Positions 63,130-64,000 of a DNA stretch of 64,000 nucleotides are shown one piece after another. The position numbers were made by a program, and so were the translations under genes. This DNA comes from CAWCQC01 sp963819905 (lineage in GTDB: Bacteria > Actinomycetota > Thermoleophilia > Gaiellales > Gaiellaceae). Numbering within the stretch: position 1 is the stretch's first letter; each line of letters opens with the position of its first letter. The notes below the pieces were generated by a model that was given only the letters and a program-made list of their open reading frames with translations, made no database searches and was not told where the DNA came from. The stretch spans positions 434,001-498,000 of the forward strand of contig CAWFXP010000010.1 in assembly GCA_963819905.1 (NCBI GenBank). Reading direction: 5' to 3'.

Positions 63130-64000
63130 ATGGAGCTCTGGGAACGTTCAGCCGTCGACCTCGCCGCCGGGCTTCGCGGGCGCGAGTTCACCGCGGTCGA
63201 GGCGCTCCAGGCGGTGCTGGCGCGCGCCGACGCGATCGCGCCGGCGCTGAACCCGTTCGCAGTCCGGCTCGAGGAGCGTGCCCTTGCTGCCGCGGAACGG
63301 GCGGACGAGCGGCTGGCCCGCGGCGAAGGTGGCCCGCTGTGCGGGATCCCGGTCACGGCGAAGGCGTCGCACTGGGTCGCCGGCGTCGAGACGGCCGCCG
63401 GCTCGAAGACCAAAGTCGGGTTCGTGCCCTCCGAGAGCTGCCCTGGAGTCGAGCGCCTCGAAGCCGCCGGCGCGGTGATCTTCGCGACGACCACCGTGCC
63501 GGAGTTTTCTTACTCCGGCGTCACGGAGTCGGACCTGTACGGACGCACGTCGAATCCGTGGGCGCTCGATCGCACCCCCGGCGGCTCGTCCGGCGGGGCC
63601 GGAGCGGCGCTGGCGGCGATGGCCGGGCCGCTCGCGCTCGGCGGCGACGGCGGAGGTTCGATCCGGATTCCGGCAGCCTTCTGCGGTGTGGTCGGCTACA
63701 AGCCGACCTTCGGCCTCGTCGCCAACGACTCGTCGGCCGCCAGTTGGAAGACGCTCGTCTCGGTCGGGCCCATGGCCCGCTCGGTCGCCGACGCGCGGCT
63801 CATGCTCGGCGAGATTGCCGGCCTGCACCCGTTCGACCGGCACAGCTTCGACGTGGCCGGTCTCGATACGCCCCCGCCGCAGCCCGCCGAGCTTCGCGTC
63901 GTCGTCTCCGAGGACCTCGGCTTCGCGCCGGTCGACGACGACGTCCGCACCGCGTTTCGCGCAGCCGTCCTCGCGCTCGAGGAGGCAGGGGTCGAGATCG
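63130..64000 (+). CDS. Amidase signature family enzyme (5' part)
   Basis: Starts at ATG 63130 and runs off the right edge after about 290 residues. Ser-cisSer-Lys triad region: Lys in IPVTAKASHW, the GGSSGGAGAA loop, and nucleophile Ser in GDGGGSIRIPAAF. A glutamyl-tRNA amidotransferase-A-like/amide hydrolase; substrate unknown. Divergent from the tetR-CoA ligase operon. Confidence 0.9.
   Translation, partial: MELWERSAVDLAAGLRGREFTAVEALQAVLARADAIAPALNPFAVRLEERALAAAERADERLARGEGGPLCGIPVTAKASHWVAGVETAAGSKTKVGFVPSESCPGVERLEAAGAVIFATTTVPEFSYSGVTESDLYGRTSNPWALDRTPGGSSGGAGAALAAMAGPLALGGDGGGSIRIPAAFCGVVGYKPTFGLVANDSSAASWKTLVSVGPMARSVADARLMLGEIAGLHPFDRHSFDVAGLDTPPPQPAELRVVVSEDLGFAPVDDDVRTAFRAAVLALEEAGVEI

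Noticed and set aside
1..64000. tRNA, rRNA, insertion sequences, integrases or phage genes
   Set aside because: None could be identified on either strand by reading; the window looks like ordinary chromosomal metabolic DNA.

Overview
High-GC DNA (roughly 70% G+C by eye) with many GTG starts, 1-8 base ATGA/GTGA gene overlaps, large NAD-glutamate dehydrogenase, ADP-forming acyl-CoA synthetases, luciferase-like (LLM) oxidoreductases and several TetR regulators. This fits an actinomycetote, perhaps a Thermoleophilia-type soil lineage; that placement is inference, since no rRNA or tRNA gene is present. About a dozen genes carry single-base G/C indels in otherwise intact frames. This looks more like a draft or metagenomic assembly with residual indel errors than true gene decay.

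Layout. 0-15.5 kb is a polyamine/amine island. It has a TetR-flanked operon (C45 acyltransferase/peptidase, 2-hydroxyacid dehydrogenase, compact FAD oxidoreductase, amidinotransferase-fold enzyme), a minus-strand potABCD-type transporter with a small lipoprotein, a divergent TetR regulator, a class II deacetylase resembling acetylpolyamine amidohydrolase, an M24 peptidase, a flavin amine oxidase, a cupin and a DAO-type oxidase. 15.7-22.7 kb holds the 1597-residue NAD-GDH, a class III aminotransferase and a MOSC protein. 22.7-41 kb is mostly acyl-CoA metabolism: two enoyl-CoA hydratases, two SDRs, two single-chain ADP-forming acyl-CoA synthetases, two acyl-CoA dehydrogenases, a thioesterase and an Old Yellow Enzyme/dienoyl-CoA reductase. 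An ATP-grasp ligase, an ArsR-SRPBCC pair, an aldo-keto reductase, a zinc alcohol dehydrogenase and an M20 peptidase are interspersed.

41 kb holds the most unusual gene: a glutamine-amidotransferase-like protein of the CTP-synthase-C-terminal-related (seleno)protein family. Its catalytic cysteine codon is TGA, a hairpin with a bulged U follows, and the frame stops early against a convergent MFS gene. 41-47 kb has two paralogous MFS transporters, a cupin, a YggS-type PLP protein, an M28 peptidase and a SHOCT membrane protein. 47-51 kb encodes a large secreted protein with two ALK-like glycine-rich domains, two Ig-like repeats and an RTX-like beta-roll; an orphan copy of its tail lies upstream.

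51-64 kb has an EamA transporter, a class I amidotransferase hydrolase, a CCG-type Fe-S protein with a GlcD-type flavoprotein, a GST, two LLM oxidoreductases, a cupin, a phosphoesterase, an exported intradiol dioxygenase, a TfoX-like protein, a phenylacetate-CoA-ligase-like enzyme with its TetR regulator, and the start of an amidase. A perfect-palindrome intergenic repeat occurs 11 times in four places and shows compensatory stem changes. No rRNA, tRNA, CRISPR array, insertion sequence or replication origin was seen, and no gene-free stretch exceeds about 300 bases.
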